DNA of 45,234 bases from NCBI GenBank assembly GCA_019119775.1, contig DWWL01000063.1, positions 1 through 45,234 of the forward strand, in the 5' to 3' direction. Source of the stretch: Candidatus Lachnoclostridium pullistercoris. GTDB taxonomy: Bacteria > Bacillota > Clostridia > Lachnospirales > Lachnospiraceae. Shown here piece by piece: positions 24,091-33,567 of the stretch. Position numbers and translations under genes: made by a program. Within the stretch, counting starts at the first letter, position 1, and every line of letters starts with the position of its first letter. Under the pieces are notes generated by a model. It made no database searches. It worked only from the letters and a program-made list of their open reading frames with translations, and was not told the DNA's origin.

Positions 24091-24693
24091 ATGAAACAGC
24101 AGACATCTGACCCCCTCAGACATGCAGCCGAACACTTCTGTTCCCTTTTCGATGTTCAATACCATATCATCATCGGACGCAAAGGAAAATCTGCAGACCT
24201 TACTATCGAATTTAACCCCATTGACTTTCATCATCTCATGGGGCTGGGCAAGCTGAAGGACCTGCGAATCGCAGTCCAAAACCGCGAAAGCGTCTTCCGG
24301 GGAATTCTGAATGGAACTATTACCTATTCTTCCATATCCTGCAGCCGCTACATAGGACTGATTGAAAACCGATTTGTCCCTCTTTCCTGTATAGAGCAGA
24401 TTTTAGATGATAACCGGCTGATTTTCCGCTACAGCCAAAAAAGGAACCTGTTCTCCTCGATCGAAGCAGACTACCTTCTGTCCACTTCTTTTTTGGGAAA
24501 CGATGTTTACATCTTCATTGAAGAAAAAGAAATTGACGGACTGTTTTTCTGCCGTTCTTTCTTCCCGAAAGAGATGAAGGACTATACACTTGGACAGCCC
24601 AGATATACCATGCTTTTCAAAGAAAAAATCATGGTCAGCTCCGGAACCAGGATAATCCAGTTTGACCGTCTCACCCCCAAATTCCAGCCATAA
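24091..24693 (+). CDS. PBECR4-like nuclease-domain protein
   Basis: A 200-residue protein without signal peptide or membrane helix. It resembles the PBECR4 domain (phage-associated Barnase-EndoU-colicin-RelE-like nuclease group 4). Supporting features are FCSLFDVQYHIIIGRKGKSA (about 17-36), DFHHLMGLGKLKDLRI (about 45-60), then VFRGILNGTITYSSI, ENRFVPLSCIEQILDDNRLI, a YLLST segment, FCRSFFPKEMKDY and YTMLFKEKI. Conserved basic residues and His in these places are consistent with an RNase fold, but the active site was not verified. AGGAGA lies 7 nt before the ATG. Codon use looks more AT-rich than the neighbours. It sits in the insertion, downstream of the structured RNA. The family call is from memory. 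Confidence 0.65.
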   Translation: MKQQTSDPLRHAAEHFCSLFDVQYHIIIGRKGKSADLTIEFNPIDFHHLMGLGKLKDLRIAVQNRESVFRGILNGTITYSSISCSRYIGLIENRFVPLSCIEQILDDNRLIFRYSQKRNLFSSIEADYLLSTSFLGNDVYIFIEEKEIDGLFFCRSFFPKEMKDYTLGQPRYTMLFKEKIMVSSGTRIIQFDRLTPKFQP

Positions 24694-24752
24694 TCTCGAA
24701 TCTCATGGTTCCGGACACAGACTGGAGAAGACATCTTTCCGTTTTTCTTCTC

Positions 24753-26558
24753 TCACTGCGCCGCAATCTTCTCCGCCAGATCGCTCAGATACATCCAGCG
24801 GTCCATTTTTTCCTCCAGAAGCGCTTCCTTTTCTTCTTTTCTGGCCATCAGCTCCTTCAGCTTTTCGTAGTCTGTGGCCGCCGCCTCGATATCGCTCTCC
24901 AGAGCGGTCAGCTCTTCCTCCAGACCGGCGATCGTCCCCTCAATGGTCTCCCATTCCTTCTGCTCCATGTAGGTGAATTTTAACTTCTTCTCCCTGGGCT
25001 TTTCCTTCGTTTTTTCCTTTCCCTCAGAAGCAGGAACTCTTCCCGCCCGGTCCGGCTCGTCTCCCTCGTGGAGTCTCGCGTAAGCCGCCTGGTAGTCGGT
25101 GAATCCGCCCTCATACTGGCGCACTCTGCCCTCTCCCTCAAAGGCAAAGATCCGCCTGGCGATCCGGTCCAGAAAATACCGGTCGTGGGAGACGGCGATG
25201 ACGATGCCCTGGAAACGGTCCAGATAATCCTCCAGAATGGTCAGGGTCTGGATATCCAGGTCGTTGGTTGGCTCATCCAACATCAGCACATTCGGCGCTT
25301 CCATCAAAATCCGGCACAGATAGAGCCTGCGCTTTTCCCCGCCGGAGAGCTTGGCAATCACATTGTACTGGACGCTGGACGGAAATAAAAACCGCTCCAG
25401 CATCTGAGAGGCAGTGATCCGCCCGTCACTGGTAGGCACGTACTCCGCCACATCCTTAATGTAATCGATCACCCGCTGGCTTTCATCCATAGCCTCGTTT
25501 TCCTGGGAAAAATATCCGATCTTTACCGTCTGACCGATGGTCACAGTGCCTGAGTCCGGCTCTACCCAGCCGGCGATCATTTTCATCAGGGTGGATTTTC
25601 CGCTGCCGTTGGGGCCGATGATGCCCACCCGGTCATTTTTCAGGAAAATGTAGGTGAAATCCTTAAGGAGCACCTTATCTCCATAGGACTTGCACAGACC
25701 TTCCACTTCCACGGTGGTCCGCCCCAGGCGGCTGGACACAGAATCCAGCTCCACCTGGGAATCAAACTCCGGCCCTTTCTGGTCCCGCAGCGCCTCATAT
25801 CGCTGGATGTGGGCCTTCTGCTTGGTGGAGCGGGCTCTGGCGCCCCGCATCATCCACTCCAGCTCTGTGCGCAGGATGGACTGACGCTTCCGCTCGGCGG
25901 CCAGAGCCATGTCCATCCGCTCGGTCTTCAGTTTCAAATATCCCTCGTAGCCTCCCTGATAGCTGTAAAATTTCCCTTTGTCCAGCTCCACGATCCGGCT
26001 GGTGACGCTGTCCAGAAAATACCGGTCATGGGTGATCATCAGAAGCGCGCCCTTAAATTTCTTCAGGTACTCCTCCAGCCAGTCCGCCATCTCACTGTCC
26101 AGATGGTTGGTGGGCTCGTCTAACACCAGAAGCTCCGCCGTGGACAGCAGAACGCTCACTAAAGCGATCCGTTTTCTCTGTCCGCCGGAGAGGGTTTCCA
26201 CCTTCGCGTCAAAATCATAGATTCCCAGCCGGGTCAACATGGTCTTCGCCTGGCTCTCCAGATCCCATACATGAGAATGTCCCTCATTTTCCCGGACAAT
26301 AGCCTGCAGGATCGTATCCCCCGCCGTAAACTGGGGATTCTGGGGCAGATAGCGGATGTCCAGATTTCTCCGCCGCACCACAGTGCCGGAATCCGGCTCC
26401 TCAAGTCCTGCCACGATCTTTAACAGGGTGGACTTTCCCGTGCCGTTGATGCCGATCAGCCCCACCTTTTCCCCTTCCTGGATGGAAAAATCCGTGTCGT
26501 CGAAAAGCCGCCGCTCCGTGTAAGATTTAATCAGATGTTCAATGGTGACAATGTTCAT
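24753..26558 (-). CDS. ABC-F family ATPase (Uup-like)
   Basis: A soluble protein of 601 residues with two ABC ATPase domains and no membrane helices; ABC-F proteins act on ribosomes. Domain 1 has Walker [10 protein letters not shown] (about 36-44), LSGGQ and [10 protein letters not shown]. The inter-domain linker (about 200-250) is Arg/Lys-rich. Domain 2 has [17 protein letters not shown] and [10 protein letters not shown]. The C-terminal coiled coil (about 510-601) with [20 protein letters not shown] fits the Uup type. Its start overlaps the exoA stop as ATGA (26555-26558). Its last codons lie in the 56-bp repeat, so the present C-terminus may have been replaced by insertion. Confidence 0.93.
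   Translation of the reverse strand: MNIVTIEHLIKSYTERRLFDDTDFSIQEGEKVGLIGINGTGKSTLLKIVAGLEEPDSGTVVRRRNLDIRYLPQNPQFTAGDTILQAIVRENEGHSHVWDLESQAKTMLTRLGIYDFDAKVETLSGGQRKRIALVSVLLSTAELLVLDEPTNHLDSEMADWLEEYLKKFKGALLMITHDRYFLDSVTSRIVELDKGKFYSYQGGYEGYLKLKTERMDMALAAERKRQSILRTELEWMMRGARARSTKQKAHIQRYEALRDQKGPEFDSQVELDSVSSRLGRTTVEVEGLCKSYGDKVLLKDFTYIFLKNDRVGIIGPNGSGKSTLMKMIAGWVEPDSGTVTIGQTVKIGYFSQENEAMDESQRVIDYIKDVAEYVPTSDGRITASQMLERFLFPSSVQYNVIAKLSGGEKRRLYLCRILMEAPNVLMLDEPTNDLDIQTLTILEDYLDRFQGIVIAVSHDRYFLDRIARRIFAFEGEGRVRQYEGGFTDYQAAYARLHEGDEPDRAGRVPASEGKEKTKEKPREKKLKFTYMEQKEWETIEGTIAGLEEELTALESDIEAAATDYEKLKELMARKEEKEALLEEKMDRWMYLSDLAEKIAAQ
24756..24811. repeat. 56-bp direct repeat, right copy (present ABC-F 3' end)
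   Basis: Identical to 23454-23509. Here it lies inside the intact ABC-F frame, which ends with TGA at 24753-24755, one residue after the repeat begins. Beyond 24811 similarity to the left copy continues only weakly (CTCCAGAA versus GTCCGGAA). Confidence 0.9.
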
Positions 26559-27313
26559 GATTTCAGCACGACCTCCACCGGACAGTGATCGGAGCCGTAG
26601 ACCTCCGTGTGGATGGAGGCGCTCTCCAAGCGGTCTTTTAAGCTCTCAGACACGCAGAAATAGTCGATGCGCCACCCGGCATTTTTCTCCCTGGCCTTAA
26701 AGCGGTAGGACCACCAGGAATAGATTCCCTCCGCGTCCGGATAAAAATAGCGGAAGGTGTCGATGAAGCCGGCGTTTAGCAGAGTGGTGAAATCCTCCCG
26801 CTCTTCGTCGGTAAATCCGGCGTTCTTCCGGTTTGTTTTCGGGTTCTTCAAGTCGATCTCTCTGTGGGCCACGTTTAAATCTCCGCAGAAAACCACCGGT
26901 TTTTTCTCCTCCAGCTTCTTTAAGTAGGCTAAAAATGCGCTGTTCCACTCTCTCCGGTAGGGAAGACGGGCCAGGCCGTCCTGGGAATTGGGAGTATAGC
27001 AGGTGACTACGTAATAGTCCGGAAATTCAGCGGTGATCACACGCCCTTCCTTATCATGCTCTTCCATGCCGATGCCGTAGGAGACGGACAGAGGCTCCTC
27101 TTTTGTAAACATGGCAGTGCCGGAATATCCCTTTTTCTCCGCATAATTCCAGTACTGATGGTAGCCGGGAAGGGGCAGGTCGATCTGTCCTGCCTGCAGC
27201 TTTGTCTCCTGAAGGCAGAACACATCCGCGTCCGCCTCCTTAAAATAGTCTAAAAATCCTTTTGTCACACAGGCACGCAGGCCGTTGACATTCCAGGAAA
27301 TCAGTTTTGTCAT
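26555..27313 (-). CDS. exoA: Exodeoxyribonuclease III / AP endonuclease
   Basis: A DNA-repair nuclease of the ExoIII/ExoA family, 252 residues. It begins [20 protein letters not shown]. Active-site motifs are NVNGLRA (Asn metal ligand), CLQETKLQ (catalytic Glu), [20 protein letters not shown] (Asp/Asn) and the C-terminal GWRIDYF and SDHCPVEV (Asp-His pair). The ATG at 27311-27313 is preceded by AAGGAG with a 10-nt gap. A much longer open frame upstream has no similarity and crosses the neighbouring gene. It is the first gene of the exoA - ABC-F - (formerly) GH13-like operon. Confidence 0.96.
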   Translation of the reverse strand: MTKLISWNVNGLRACVTKGFLDYFKEADADVFCLQETKLQAGQIDLPLPGYHQYWNYAEKKGYSGTAMFTKEEPLSVSYGIGMEEHDKEGRVITAEFPDYYVVTCYTPNSQDGLARLPYRREWNSAFLAYLKKLEEKKPVVFCGDLNVAHREIDLKNPKTNRKNAGFTDEEREDFTTLLNAGFIDTFRYFYPDAEGIYSWWSYRFKAREKNAGWRIDYFCVSESLKDRLESASIHTEVYGSDHCPVEVVLKS

Positions 27314-27367
27314 AGTTTGTATTCTCCTTGCGTGATATGACAGAAGCTCCCTTCTGTCCATAGCCAC

Positions 27368-27373
27368 AGTATA
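27368..27373 (-). promoter_or_regulatory. Possible extended -10 promoter of exoA
   Basis: The minus strand reads TGT-TATACT, an extended -10, about 55 bp upstream of the exoA start. No good -35 at 17 bp was seen. Confidence 0.45.
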
Positions 27374-27433
27374 ACACAGTTTTTGCGGGATTGACCAGAA
27401 AGTTTTCGCTGGATTGGATGACAGCGCCGCAGG

Positions 27434-27477
27434 CAAAAAGGAAGCGCCGCAAAATCCGTCCTTCTGCAGCGCTTCCT
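27434..27477 (-). terminator. Terminator of the six-gene STAND/lipoprotein operon
   Basis: On the minus strand GGAAGCGC pairs with GCGCTTCC, with a GCAG/GCGG-containing interior, followed by TTTTT. It starts 24 bp past the stop of the GLUG-type lipoprotein gene and separates it from exoA. Confidence 0.8.
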
Positions 27478-27500
27478 TCCCATATGCATCTGTTATCCGA

Positions 27501-29066
27501 TTATTCCCACTCCAATGCGGGATAGCCGTCATTTCCGGCTTTCCAGTGGTCCAGCGTGACCGCCTCCGCGGCTTTCGCGCAGCCCTCAGGCAGGGCCGCG
27601 CCGCTGTCCACATAGGCATTCAGCTGCTCCAGAACTTCCCCTGAAGCGAACTGTTCCGCCGAAACGGCGTGGGACGCGTCCTGGCCGCCGTCCTTCCGGT
27701 TGAAATAATATCCGGCCGCCGTGTCATCCTGATAAAACACAGTGTTCATTTCCGTCATAGTGTCAGAATAAGTCAGGCCCCCGGCTTTCTCCGAGAGCGT
27801 GCCCGCGGAGTAACTGCTGAGGAGGAAGGTTTCCACCTGATCCCCCGACATGATCCCGCCGCGGTCACTGACTCCGGCCGCCCCGTAGATGCCGCCGTTT
27901 CCGCTGATGACGGAGCCCAGATTGTAACTGTTTACCGTCACGCAGTTGGCGCCGATCGCCACGCCTGCGCAGAGCTGGCCGGCAGAGATCTCGCCCCGGT
28001 TGAAGCAGTTTGCCACTACGCATTTGCTCTGGGGCGTGCTTCCCTTTGTCGTGGCCAGAATCCCCGCCGTCCCGTTTACGCCGCTCACCGGGCCCATATT
28101 ATAGCAGCGGTTCAGCACAGACTCTCCCATCATGGCGGCAATGCCGCTGACCCGGCCTTTTCCCGATATGGCGGCTGTATTATAACAGCCGGTGATCACG
28201 CTGCCTTTGGCGGCAGTTCCCACCACTCCGGCCGTATCCCAGGCCCCGGTGACCGTACCCCCATTGCAGCAGTCCGTTATCTGTGAGGTACTGGCGGAGC
28301 AGCTGATCCCGGCAGCCCACTCCTGCTGCTTTTCGGTAGAGACCGCAGCCTCGTTATAACAGTCGGAAACCGCAGCGCTGTAGAGGAAGCCCACGATGCC
28401 CGCGGCCCGGCCTCCTCCCTCTACCGTGCCGGACACATGGCAGCCGGAAACCGTGCTCTCCTCCATGCTTTCCCCCAGAAGGCCGTAGGCTTCATAGCCT
28501 TTTATATAGCCGTCTCTGCTGGAGCAGTTTTCCACCGTCCCCTCATTTCTCATGGCCAGGGCGGCGGCTGTGCTTGTCACCTGGATCCGGGCTCCTGTGA
28601 TTTCTAAATTCTTCACGACGCCGGTGAAGCCGATCTTTTTAAACAGCGCTCCGCTGTCGCTATCCTCCCCGGCAATGCAGAGGCCGCTGATCTCGTGGCC
28701 GTTCCCGTCAAACACGCCGTTATACTCCTCAAAGGGGATCCAGTCTCCCACGCCTTCTCCGCAAACGGAGGACAGATCGATATCCGCCGTGAGCACCGCG
28801 TCCAGAGCGGCTTCTCCACCGTTTACCCGGTCACGGAACTGCGCCAGCTCCTCGGCCGTCCCGATCTCTATCTGCGCCCTGCCGTCCCCTTCCATGGGAT
28901 CTTTCGTCTCCTCCTCCTTTAAGGCGGAGATCATCTCCTCCACGCCGCTTTTTTCTGTCTCCTTCGGCTCCCTCTGGGGCGTGTCCGTCTTTGTCCCGCC
29001 GCAGGCCGCCAGCAGGAAAGCAGACACCACCACTGCCGCCGCGGCTGTCTTTTTCAGAAATCTCAT
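27501..29066 (-). CDS. GLUG-type repeat lipoprotein, probable beta-helix
   Basis: A secreted lipoprotein of 521 residues with signal peptide and lipobox LAAC (Cys22), then a charged linker. From about residue 70 it has [17 protein letters not shown] and DIDLSS, typical of the GLUG-protein lead-in, and [20 protein letters not shown]. From about 155 to 420 there are roughly ten repeats of about 25 residues with the pattern xxxCYNxGxVSG...AAGIxG, expected to form a right-handed beta-helix on the cell surface. It is the last gene of the operon, 10 bp after the LRR lipoprotein. It may bind polysaccharide or another surface ligand; no catalytic motif was seen. Confidence 0.82.
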   Translation of the reverse strand: MRFLKKTAAAAVVVSAFLLAACGGTKTDTPQREPKETEKSGVEEMISALKEEETKDPMEGDGRAQIEIGTAEELAQFRDRVNGGEAALDAVLTADIDLSSVCGEGVGDWIPFEEYNGVFDGNGHEISGLCIAGEDSDSGALFKKIGFTGVVKNLEITGARIQVTSTAAALAMRNEGTVENCSSRDGYIKGYEAYGLLGESMEESTVSGCHVSGTVEGGGRAAGIVGFLYSAAVSDCYNEAAVSTEKQQEWAAGISCSASTSQITDCCNGGTVTGAWDTAGVVGTAAKGSVITGCYNTAAISGKGRVSGIAAMMGESVLNRCYNMGPVSGVNGTAGILATTKGSTPQSKCVVANCFNRGEISAGQLCAGVAIGANCVTVNSYNLGSVISGNGGIYGAAGVSDRGGIMSGDQVETFLLSSYSAGTLSEKAGGLTYSDTMTEMNTVFYQDDTAAGYYFNRKDGGQDASHAVSAEQFASGEVLEQLNAYVDSGAALPEGCAKAAEAVTLDHWKAGNDGYPALEWE

Positions 29067-29076
29067 GTTTTCTCTC

Positions 29077-30477
29077 CTACTTCATCAGAAACACGTCCAG
29101 CTGGCCTGCCTGGTCGTAGGTGTATTCCTGCTCCTGGTAGGTGAAGACCGCGTCCGTATTTCCCGCAAAAACGTATTTCTGGGTGGAACTGCCGGAAGAA
29201 TATTTCACATTGTCCGGCAGGGACACCTTTTTCAGTCCACAGAAGGCAAAGCTGCTGTCCTCCAGCTTCGTCAGAGAAGCCGGGAGATTTATTTCCTCCA
29301 GCTTGACGCAGGATTCAAAGGCCATCTGCTCGATGGTTTCCACCCCATTTCCCAGATCCGCCTGGGCGAGGGAGGGACAGTCGGAAAAAGCGCTGGAGCC
29401 GATCTCCTTTACGCTGTCCGGCAGCTTCACCGTCCTGATCTTCTGATTGTGGCTGAAAGAATGGCCCGCCACAGCCACAGTTCCTTCCCGGATCACCAGA
29501 TCTTCTCCCATGGCTCCTTCCAGGCCGAAGAGAGCGGTGCCTGCCGGCTCGCGCCCGCAGTCGTCCAGGGTATAGACCACCCCGTCTTCCACCTCCAGCA
29601 CCGTATTTCCCTCTCCCACGATAAATTCCGTCAGAGCCGGATCGGCCAAAAATGAATTGTTCTCCATCCACTGCGTCGTGGCAGGCAGCTTCACTGTCTT
29701 TAAATTTTCGCAGTAGCCGAAGGCCAGCTGTCCGATCCCCAGAAGCTGAGTGTTGGATAAATCCACCGTCTCCAGAGCCGTGCAGCCGCGGAAGGCATTC
29801 ATGTCGATCCGGTTGTTGAGCGTATCAGGAAATACCACTTCCGTCAGAGAAGTACAGTCCTGAAAAGCTCCGGTGTCCATGCCGCCCTCGATCGTACTCA
29901 CCGCTCCCGCCAGCTCCACCCGGCGCAGAGCCGTACAGCCGCGGAAGGTGGATTCCGCGATTGAAAGAGCGGACGCCCCGATGTAAGCCTCCTCCAGCGA
30001 TGTGCAGCCGCGGAAGGAAGATTTTTCAATCATAGTCACCGTCTCCGGGATATAGATATATGTGATCGTCTCATTTCCCTTAAAGGCATCGGACATGATG
30101 GAGATGGTCTCAGCGCCGCCTAAATGGGCCGGAATCTTCACCTGGCCGCCGGCTCCCTGATAGCCGGTGATGTAAACTCTGCCGCTCCCGTCGTTTTCAA
30201 TGATAAAATCCCCCTCGGCGCTTTCCGCCACGGAATCGGGGGCCACCGGCGTGTATTCCGGAAGCTGAACCTTCTGACCGTCAGCGTCTTCGGCCTCTGA
30301 GCCGGCGTCCGCGCCAGCCTCTTCTCCGGCCTCTCCAGCGTCTCCCGCCTCTCCGGCCCCATTTTCCACCGCTTCTTTGTCTCCTGCTCCGCAGCCTGCC
30401 GCCCCTATGGAAAGAGCCAGAGCCAGCCCTGCGGCCGCGGCCGCCAGTTTTCCCTTTTCAAATACACGTTTTCTCAT
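29077..30477 (-). CDS. BspA-type leucine-rich-repeat lipoprotein
   Basis: A lipoprotein of 466 residues with signal peptide and lipobox AAGC (Cys29). A Gly/Glu/Ala-rich linker (about 30-65) is followed by about eleven LRR_5 (BspA/TpLRR) repeats. Examples are YIPETVTMIEKSSFRGCTSL, VFPDTLNNRIDMNAFRGCTA, LPDSVKEIGSSAFSDCPSL and INLPASLTKLEDSSFAFCGL. Such proteins lie on the outer face of the membrane and often bind host or other surface ligands. It starts 12 bp after the DUF3298 gene. No catalytic domain was seen. Confidence 0.85.
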   Translation of the reverse strand: MRKRVFEKGKLAAAAAGLALALSIGAAGCGAGDKEAVENGAGEAGDAGEAGEEAGADAGSEAEDADGQKVQLPEYTPVAPDSVAESAEGDFIIENDGSGRVYITGYQGAGGQVKIPAHLGGAETISIMSDAFKGNETITYIYIPETVTMIEKSSFRGCTSLEEAYIGASALSIAESTFRGCTALRRVELAGAVSTIEGGMDTGAFQDCTSLTEVVFPDTLNNRIDMNAFRGCTALETVDLSNTQLLGIGQLAFGYCENLKTVKLPATTQWMENNSFLADPALTEFIVGEGNTVLEVEDGVVYTLDDCGREPAGTALFGLEGAMGEDLVIREGTVAVAGHSFSHNQKIRTVKLPDSVKEIGSSAFSDCPSLAQADLGNGVETIEQMAFESCVKLEEINLPASLTKLEDSSFAFCGLKKVSLPDNVKYSSGSSTQKYVFAGNTDAVFTYQEQEYTYDQAGQLDVFLMK

Positions 30478-30489
30478 AATCGTCCTCCC

Positions 30490-32949
30490 TTATCTGGTCT
30501 TATTAGTCTGGCTGGTGATCTGGTATTCCGCCTCTCCCTCGGGGGAATCCACCTCCGCCATGTCGTTCATCCAGGCTGCGTCGTTCGGCATCATGCAGCT
30601 GGAATAGAAAATCACAATGTAGCCTTTCTTCACCTTCGCGTGGTAGGCGGCCGCATCTGTGATCACCGCCTTGTAGCTCTTGTCATTCAGGCCGTAGACA
30701 GTTCCGCCGTTAAAACGGGACTTGTCCATCCGGTCCAGCTCATCCCACGAGACGAGCTTCGGCGTCCCGGCAGCCTGGATCCCCCGCAGATCCCTGGCCA
30801 GATACTCCGGCCGGATAATGCCGCCCAGTTTGCTGTAGGGCACTGACACCTCAATGCTGCCCGCGGCGTAGGGAGCGATCTGATAGGGGTCAAACACGAT
30901 ATTCAGCCCGTCATCTCCAAAGTACCAGTGCCGGTCCCTCAGCTCCGGGGCGGTGTCCGTAAAGCTGTTCTTGATCAGCTCCGCCGCGCTAGTGATCCTG
31001 CCCTGACTCCAGGAAGTCCACTCCGGATAAGCATCAGCCAGGGCATTTCCCAAAAGCTCCAGAAGCTTCTTTTCTGCCCCTTCTTTATCCTCCTTTGCCA
31101 GGATATCCTCAAACGTCAGATACTCTCCGTTTGAGGTGTCATAATTCATGCAGACGATCACATGATTGGGATGGGCGGCGCCCATGGAATAGGATACCCG
31201 CTTAAACCGCAGGCTCAGGGCCTGCTCCGCGGCAAAGACATCCTCCAGCCACAGATCCGTGCTGCTCTCCGCGTTGGTCCAGAAAGAACCTGTCATCCGC
31301 TCCGCGCTGCTTTTTGACTCCTCGAACATATTTCTGGAAGAATCCAGCAGCTCCTTCCACTTTTCACTCTCATTGATCTTCTGAGCCGCCTCGTCATTTC
31401 CGTCGATGTAGACCGTGGGCAGGGCAAATTCCCGGCTGACCCAGTTTTGCCCCACGGGAACCTTCTCCCGCTCCACAGTGGTATAGACGGACACCGCGGG
31501 AGCCGGCTCCGGGAATATGGACGCCAGAGCCAGATAGCACCGGTTCAGGCTGTTGGCCTTGCTCTCGTAGAGGCGGTCGATCTCCTCATCAGAGGGAACG
31601 CCCTTTTTCCCCTTCTGATGTTCCAGGACACTGTACTCTCCCATCAGACGGGCGTAGCACAGGGCTTCCCCCACCGCCGTCATGCGGAAGGTGGTGTCGT
31701 AGCGGCTGTCCCCCACGACCTGCTTATCTCCCGCCGGTCCGGCGTACTTTGGAAATGCCTCTGTCAGAACTGTGCCGATATCGTCCATGATGATGATCTC
31801 CCGGAAACGCTCATACTCATTTCCCATCATGAGGCGCCCCAGATGACCTCCGATCTGGAAGCCGGCGGAAATGAGGGCTGCGTTGGACGCCAGGGCGCTG
31901 ACCCCTTTTAACAAATGAGCTCCAATCCCTGTCCCCATCTTTTTGGCCAGCGCCTTCGCGCTCACTGAGATCTGCGCCGTAAAGTTTTCCACGCATTTGT
32001 TGATGTCCAGCTCCCCGCCGCTCATGTAGGACACGATCTGGGCAAAGTCCCGGACCTCCCCATCGTCGGCCATGATCAGCCCCGCAAGCCTCATGTCGGA
32101 GGCTTCCAGCATAGTTTCCGCAGCCTTGTAAAGCTCTTTCTGCTCCTTCTTGTCCGCATAGTCCATGATGGCCTCCAGAAGCGCCTGCTGCTCGTCGTGG
32201 AGGCTGACGTAAATGCCCAGCGCCGCCGCCTCTGACAGATCTTTGATCTCCTTGTCGGCGAATTTTACCATCTTTACGCCTTTGTTTGCCTTTTTAAACA
32301 GCTTTTCCAGCTTCTCTGTGTTCTCTTTCCCCAGCACCTGGGACAGCTTTACCTTAATCTTTCCCGGCTCTTTGGAGCTGCTCTTATTTTTGAGAGCCAC
32401 GCTGAGAGCCTTCTTGCCGATGCTCTTTACCTCCGTCCAGGCGTTCACCCGGATGCTGTATTCCGCCTGGGACCAGGCCGTCTCCAGAAATCCTTTTTCC
32501 TGCATGGCCATGATCCGGGAAAGATAGTCTATGTACGCTTCCTCATTCACCTTCGTGTCCGTCAAAGCGTGTCCCGCCCAGGTAAAGGCGATCTTCACAT
32601 CCGCGGAAACGTTGTGGAGAGCGGTATCTGCATATTCTGACACCTTTTCCAGAAAACTCTTCTCGTCCCCGTTTTCGATCTTATAGCTCTTCCGGCCCAG
32701 GATCCGGTCCACCTCGTCCGCCCAGATGCAGTGGAGGTAATTGTCCCGGTCCAGAAGCTCCTCATACCGGCTGTCCCCCGTCAGGTTTAAATAAGCCGAG
32801 CACCGCTCATAGAGTCCTTCCAGATATTCCTCCGACGGCTCCTCCTCATCGGCCGCCAGCACCGGCCTGGCTGCAGGCAGGACCGTCATGACTGCTGCCA
32901 GCAAAAGGGCTGCCGCCCGGCGGAGAAAGGACAAATGTCTCACCTTCAT
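30490..32949 (-). CDS. Secreted protein with C-terminal DUF3298 domain
   Basis: An 819-residue exported protein. The signal peptide ends near PVLA-ADEE (about residue 33) and lacks a lipobox Cys. The first ~450 residues are mostly helical, with a Lys-rich stretch SKEPGKIKVKLSQVLGKEN and a glycine/alanine-rich hydrophobic stretch (about 345-385) that could be membrane-associated. The last ~300 residues contain PTVYIDGNDEAAQKINE, VSYSMGAAHPNH and GLNIVFDPYQIAPYAAG, matching the DUF3298/RsiV-type extracellular domain. The ATG at 32947-32949 lies 1 bp after the preceding lipoprotein stop. DUF3298 domains occur in extracytoplasmic signalling proteins; the exact role here is unknown. Confidence 0.78.
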   Translation of the reverse strand: MKVRHLSFLRRAAALLLAAVMTVLPAARPVLAADEEEPSEEYLEGLYERCSAYLNLTGDSRYEELLDRDNYLHCIWADEVDRILGRKSYKIENGDEKSFLEKVSEYADTALHNVSADVKIAFTWAGHALTDTKVNEEAYIDYLSRIMAMQEKGFLETAWSQAEYSIRVNAWTEVKSIGKKALSVALKNKSSSKEPGKIKVKLSQVLGKENTEKLEKLFKKANKGVKMVKFADKEIKDLSEAAALGIYVSLHDEQQALLEAIMDYADKKEQKELYKAAETMLEASDMRLAGLIMADDGEVRDFAQIVSYMSGGELDINKCVENFTAQISVSAKALAKKMGTGIGAHLLKGVSALASNAALISAGFQIGGHLGRLMMGNEYERFREIIIMDDIGTVLTEAFPKYAGPAGDKQVVGDSRYDTTFRMTAVGEALCYARLMGEYSVLEHQKGKKGVPSDEEIDRLYESKANSLNRCYLALASIFPEPAPAVSVYTTVEREKVPVGQNWVSREFALPTVYIDGNDEAAQKINESEKWKELLDSSRNMFEESKSSAERMTGSFWTNAESSTDLWLEDVFAAEQALSLRFKRVSYSMGAAHPNHVIVCMNYDTSNGEYLTFEDILAKEDKEGAEKKLLELLGNALADAYPEWTSWSQGRITSAAELIKNSFTDTAPELRDRHWYFGDDGLNIVFDPYQIAPYAAGSIEVSVPYSKLGGIIRPEYLARDLRGIQAAGTPKLVSWDELDRMDKSRFNGGTVYGLNDKSYKAVITDAAAYHAKVKKGYIVIFYSSCMMPNDAAWMNDMAEVDSPEGEAEYQITSQTNKTR

Positions 32950-32950
32950 G

Positions 32951-33505
32951 TCACTCTGCCTCCTCTCCGGCGCCCGCGTACGCCTCCCAGTCGATGGACT
33001 GGCCCGCCATCTCGTCCACAAGCTCTAAGGCAAATTCCCTCATTTCCTGCTCAAACGCCTCTCTTCTGGCTATCTCCTCCAGCTCCTCACCGCTCCATTC
33101 TTTCTTTTCCTCATCCGCCAGGGAAAGATCCACCAGCACTTCTCTGGTGGTCCACTGGATCTCTTCTCCCCCGGCCTTTTCCTCCGCCAGGGCAAAAAGC
33201 CGTCTCTCAAAATCCGCCTCGTCCTTTGCCCCTTCCGCAGCTTCCTCCCAGCACTGGGAAAAATACAGGCTGTAGTCCGGAATCTTCACAGAAGCTGTCA
33301 GTTCCACAAGCCCGTACTCATCTGCCTGCGTCTCCACGGCCTCCGGCTGTGCCAGAGCCTCCATCGCTCTCTGGCTCTTCGCGCTGTCTTCCGTCTGCGT
33401 GGAGCGGGTCAAAGGCCCGTCCTCCTCTTTTCCCAGGCACCCGCAGACAGACAAAAGCGCCAGCACAGCCGCCGCGCACACCCCATACACCGCATATCTT
33501 TTCAC
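32951..33505 (-). CDS. Small lipoprotein of unknown function
   Basis: A lipoprotein of about 184 residues. The GTG at 33503-33505 is preferred because GGGAGGAG lies 5-6 nt upstream. An ATG 21 bp further upstream would place that site inside the gene. The signal peptide KRYAVYGVCAAAVLALL leads to SVCGC, so the lipid-modified Cys is residue 21 or 23. The mature part is highly acidic (Glu-rich helices such as EEKKEWSGEELEEIARREAF) with a Trp/Tyr-containing middle. No family was recognised. The gene abuts the DUF3298 gene with a 1-bp gap, which suggests that the two products act together. Confidence 0.7.
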   Translation of the reverse strand: MKRYAVYGVCAAAVLALLSVCGCLGKEEDGPLTRSTQTEDSAKSQRAMEALAQPEAVETQADEYGLVELTASVKIPDYSLYFSQCWEEAAEGAKDEADFERRLFALAEEKAGGEEIQWTTREVLVDLSLADEEKKEWSGEELEEIARREAFEQEMREFALELVDEMAGQSIDWEAYAGAGEEAE

Positions 33506-33526
33506 ATGTCTCCTCCCTTTTTTCAT

Positions 33527-33548
33527 AATCCTGCAAAATCGCAGGATT
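33527..33548. repeat. Intercistronic hairpin AATCCTGC/GCAGGATT
   Basis: An 8-bp perfect stem with a 6-nt loop lies just before the ribosome-binding site of the small lipoprotein, after the STAND ATPase gene. The same stem sequence recurs at 45201-45220. It may be an mRNA-processing or partial termination site within the operon. Confidence 0.5.
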
Positions 33549-33567
33549 TCTGCATTTTAGCTGTACA

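Larger units (their letters stand above)
23454..24755. mobile_element. 1.3-kb insertion between 56-bp direct repeats (small RNA + PBECR4-like gene)
   Basis: The unit repeats with a 1302-bp offset: 23454-23509 equals 24756-24811. It contains a strong plus-strand small RNA, a PBECR4-like gene on the same strand, and a minus-strand promoter facing the GH13-like gene. The repeat is the 3' end of the ABC-F gene, as when an element integrates site-specifically and restores the gene end with its own copy (ending AAQ and TGA instead of AAQQS and TAG). No integrase or transposase is inside, so it would be a non-autonomous or relic element. A 10-bp inverted repeat, TGTCCGGAAC at 23509-23518 and its complement at 24708-24717, lies near the ends. 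A duplication by recombination is the alternative. Confidence 0.6.

Noticed and set aside
26555-27619. Longer exoA frame starting near 27619
   Set aside because: The extra 100 codons overlap the neighbouring lipoprotein gene and its terminator and have no similarity. The ATG at 27313 has a ribosome-binding site and matches the family start.
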